Origin: Streptomyces sp. MNU76
GTDB taxonomy: Bacteria > Actinomycetota > Actinomycetes > Streptomycetales > Streptomycetaceae
NCBI RefSeq assembly: GCF_020982545.1
Contig: NZ_JAJKLK010000019.1
Coordinates: 62,001-126,000 of the forward strand
Direction: 5' to 3'
DNA: 64,000 nt
A program made the translations under genes and the position numbers. Shown here piece by piece: positions 62,267 to 64,000 of this stretch; the stretch's first letter is position 1, and each line of letters opens with the position of its first letter. The notes beneath the pieces are model-generated. The model saw only the letters and a program-made list of their open reading frames with translations, was not told where the DNA came from and did not search any database.

Positions 62267-62893
62267 ATGTCCACCTCGTCCCGCCCGCGCCCCGCCGGAG
62301 TGCGCGCGAGTGCCGCCGCCGTCCTCGCGGCCCTCACCGTCACGGGAGCCAGCCTGATCACGGCACCGGCCGCCGTCGCCGCACCGGGCGACCCCGACGT
62401 CGTGATCCACAAGGTGGGCTTCCCGTTCGACAACCAGCGCAACCAGCCGCTGGTCTGCGACTTCTACCTCTCCGCCTTCAACTTCCCCGAGGACCCCACG
62501 CCGTCGCAGCGCATCAGCTGGACCATCGACCGCCAGCCCCCCGCGCCGCGCACCGACCCCGTCGCCACGGGCGAGATCACCCTCGCGGCCGACGGCACCG
62601 GACACAGCACCCCCGTGGCGCCCCCGAACGCGGCGCGCCTGCCCAACGGCAACTACGTGCTGACCTGGAGGACCATCGGCGGGACGCTGGAGGAGGGCCG
62701 CCGGGACATCAACGTCAACTGCCCGCTCAACGGCCTCGCCGGGCCCGAGGGCGCGGTTCCGGCCGGTGGCGGCGGCCTCGCCCTCACCCAGAACTTCTCG
62801 CCGGTCGCCGGCGCGGCCGCCGTGGGACTCGCCGCGGTCGGTGGCGTGGCCTATCTGCGGCTGCGCCGTCGCCGCGCCGATGGCGCCGCGTAG
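62267..62893 (+). CDS. Secreted protein with C-terminal membrane anchor
   Basis: 208 residues: signal peptide ending AVAAPGD, a beta-rich domain with two cysteines (LVCDFYLSAF ... INVNCPL), a Gly-rich linker and a C-terminal helix (AAAVGLAAVGGVAYLRLRRR). No sortase motif of LPXTG/LAXTG form is visible. CGGAGG is 6 bp before the ATG. It overlaps the sortase gene start by 14 bp, so the two are coupled; possible sortase partner. Confidence 0.75.
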   Translation: MSTSSRPRPAGVRASAAAVLAALTVTGASLITAPAAVAAPGDPDVVIHKVGFPFDNQRNQPLVCDFYLSAFNFPEDPTPSQRISWTIDRQPPAPRTDPVATGEITLAADGTGHSTPVAPPNAARLPNGNYVLTWRTIGGTLEEGRRDINVNCPLNGLAGPEGAVPAGGGGLALTQNFSPVAGAAAVGLAAVGGVAYLRLRRRRADGAA

Positions 62894-63871
62894 ACGCCGG
62901 CGCAGGCCCTGGCACCGGACGCGCGCCTACCGCCTGACGCGGACGGTCGTCATGGCCACCGCGCTGGTGGTGGGCGGCGTCCACATCGCGGAGAACAGGG
63001 AGCAACGGACCGGGACCACCGAGGCCGGCGCCGTCTGGGCCGACTCCGGGGCGCCCGGCGCGGAGGACCCGCGCGCCCGGGCGTCCCTGTACTTCACACC
63101 CCCGCCGCCCGAGGGCCCGTACCCACCCGCCCCCGACAGCGGCCCCGACCGACGGGCGGAGGGCGCCGAACCGGCCGCCCCACCGAGCCGACGCGGCCGG
63201 TCAGCCAGGCCCCCGCCCGCCCGACCGTGCCCACCCCGCGACCGAGCCGACGGGCCCGGCGCCCGCCGCACACGACGCCGGCGGCCGCCGCGCCCGCCGG
63301 ACAGACACCCGTCCAGCCCGCCACCACCACGCCCGTGCCACCCGCGTCCACGTCCGGGCCCGCCGAGCCGAGGAAACCGGCCCGCCCCCGTACGCTGCCG
63401 CCCTCCCCGGCGAAGACCGTCACCATCCCCTACCTGGGCATCGAGGCACCGGTGACCGCTCTCCGCCTCGACGCCGGTCGACGCCTCCCCGCGCCGCCGG
63501 ACGACAAGCCGAAGCTGGTCGGCTGGTACGCGGAGGGGCCCGCGCCCGGCGGACCCGGCACGGCGGTCGTCGTCGGTCACAAGGACACCAGGACGGGCCC
63601 CGCCGTCTTCGCCGCGCTGGACGTGATCAAGCCCGGCCGACTCGTCGAGGTCCTGCGGGCGGACGGCCGTACCGCCGTCTACACCGTGGACGCCGTGAAG
63701 TCGTACGAGAAGGACCGCTTCCCCAGCAAGAAGGTGTACGGCCATCGCGGGCGCCCCGAACTGCGCCTGATCACCTGCGGGGGGACGTACGACCGGCGGA
63801 AGGGCTACGCGAGCAACGTGGTCGTCTTCGCCCACCTCACCGCGACCCGGGAACCGGCGCGCGGCCCCTGA
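62880..63871 (+). CDS. Class F-type sortase, frame-broken in the Pro-rich linker
   Basis: ATG overlaps the upstream stop. The start MAPRRRRRRPWHRTRAYRL and helix TVVMATALVVGGVHI form the membrane anchor, followed by a Pro/Ala-rich linker. At about 63177-63182 (GCCGCCCCACC) the frame is lost and the linker continues one frame over (TEPTRPVSQAPARP), leading to the sortase domain: VTIPYLGIEAPV, catalytic His in VVVGHKDT, Cys in LRLITCGGTYD and a following Arg in DRRKGYASN. About 330 residues if repaired. Transpeptidase that anchors surface proteins. Confidence 0.8.
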
Positions 63872-63925
63872 ACCGGTCGCGGCCCCTGAACGGGCGCGCA
63901 AGCCTTGAACCGGCGCGCAGGGCGC
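63849..63925. repeat. Degenerate GAACCGG..GCG short tandem repeats at the window end
   Basis: After the sortase gene the DNA repeats units such as GAACCGGCGCGCGGCCCCT, GAACCGGTCGCGGCCCCT, GAACGGGCGCGCAAGCCTT and GAACCGGCGCGCAGGG. No gene is supported from here to 64000. Confidence 0.5.
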
Positions 63926-64000
63926 GCGTCGCCCGCCTCGGCGAGCCCCGGGGGCGTACGGGCGCACGCGCGGCCCGGTCCCGGCGCGGCCGAGGGATCA

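Noticed and set aside
63872..64000. Another gene at the right end
   Set aside because: Repetitive, no start or family similarity; any gene would need sequence beyond the window.

Overview
The window is high-G+C actinobacterial chromosome, almost certainly Streptomyces. Codons end mostly in G/C, GTG and TTG starts follow GGAGG-type ribosome binding sites, and the gene set is typical of the genus: streptogrisin proteases, a secreted lipase, a SGNH lipase, an LAXTG-anchored chitin/cellulose monooxygenase, a solitary SepF paralogue and DnaE2. From memory, the run dnaE2 / Y-family-like protein / lipase / LPMO / SGNH lipase / kinase / ECF sigma / hmgA / citrate transporter resembles the S. coelicolor SCO1710-SCO1740 region. 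This is mostly ordinary chromosome with a few accessory or decayed patches.

Layout. 1-5.5 kb: partial PAP2-like protein, PIG-V-like mannosyltransferase, DHA2 exporter, glutaryl-CoA dehydrogenase, SepF-like protein. 5.8-12.4 kb: a patch of gene decay (frame-broken DUF5685 protein, relic of an LLM flavin oxidoreductase, slipin lacking its membrane anchor) with two streptogrisin-type proteases and an ABC-2-type membrane protein. 12.5-20.3 kb: dnaE2 overlapping a degenerate Y-family protein, secreted lipase, wall-anchored LPMO, dienelactone hydrolase. 20.4-25.1 kb: an unlisted 44-residue protein, methyltransferase, DUF402, double GNAT, GntR, DUF72 and an AAA ATPase. 25.2-35.1 kb: an exopolysaccharide cluster (GH39-like hydrolase, giant flippase/polymerase-like fusion, polysaccharide deacetylase, two family 2 glycosyltransferases, CelD-like acetyltransferase, small membrane protein).

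35.3-46.7 kb: subtilisin, SGNH lipase, a transmembrane Ser/Thr kinase, then a coherent module: nickel/cobalt-type transporter, TPR membrane protein and DUF4331 protein on one strand, and an ECF sigma factor with its RskA-type anti-sigma factor on the other. Both transcription units have a promoter of the same unusual shape (CCATCC or CAATCC, 16 bp, CGAATG), suggesting that the sigma factor drives its own operon and the transporter operon. 47-51 kb: CoA-transferase, then an ABC exporter divergent from a TetR gene with two operator palindromes. 51-52.5 kb: an IS605/IS1341-type TnpB element inserted at the stop codon of a type ISP C-terminal-domain gene. 53.7-64 kb: HutC-type regulator and homogentisate dioxygenase, TetR with an operator before a molybdopterin oxidoreductase, CitMHS transporter with an MFS gene, and a membrane-anchored protein overlapping a class F-type sortase.

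Caution for every user of this annotation: at least seven genes (DUF5685, GT2, kinase, tnpB, ISP protein, hmgA, sortase) are broken by small indels, mostly in G/C-rich runs, with the correct product resuming in another frame. Uncorrected consensus errors are the simplest explanation for most of them. The LLM-oxidoreductase and slipin relics look like genuine losses.
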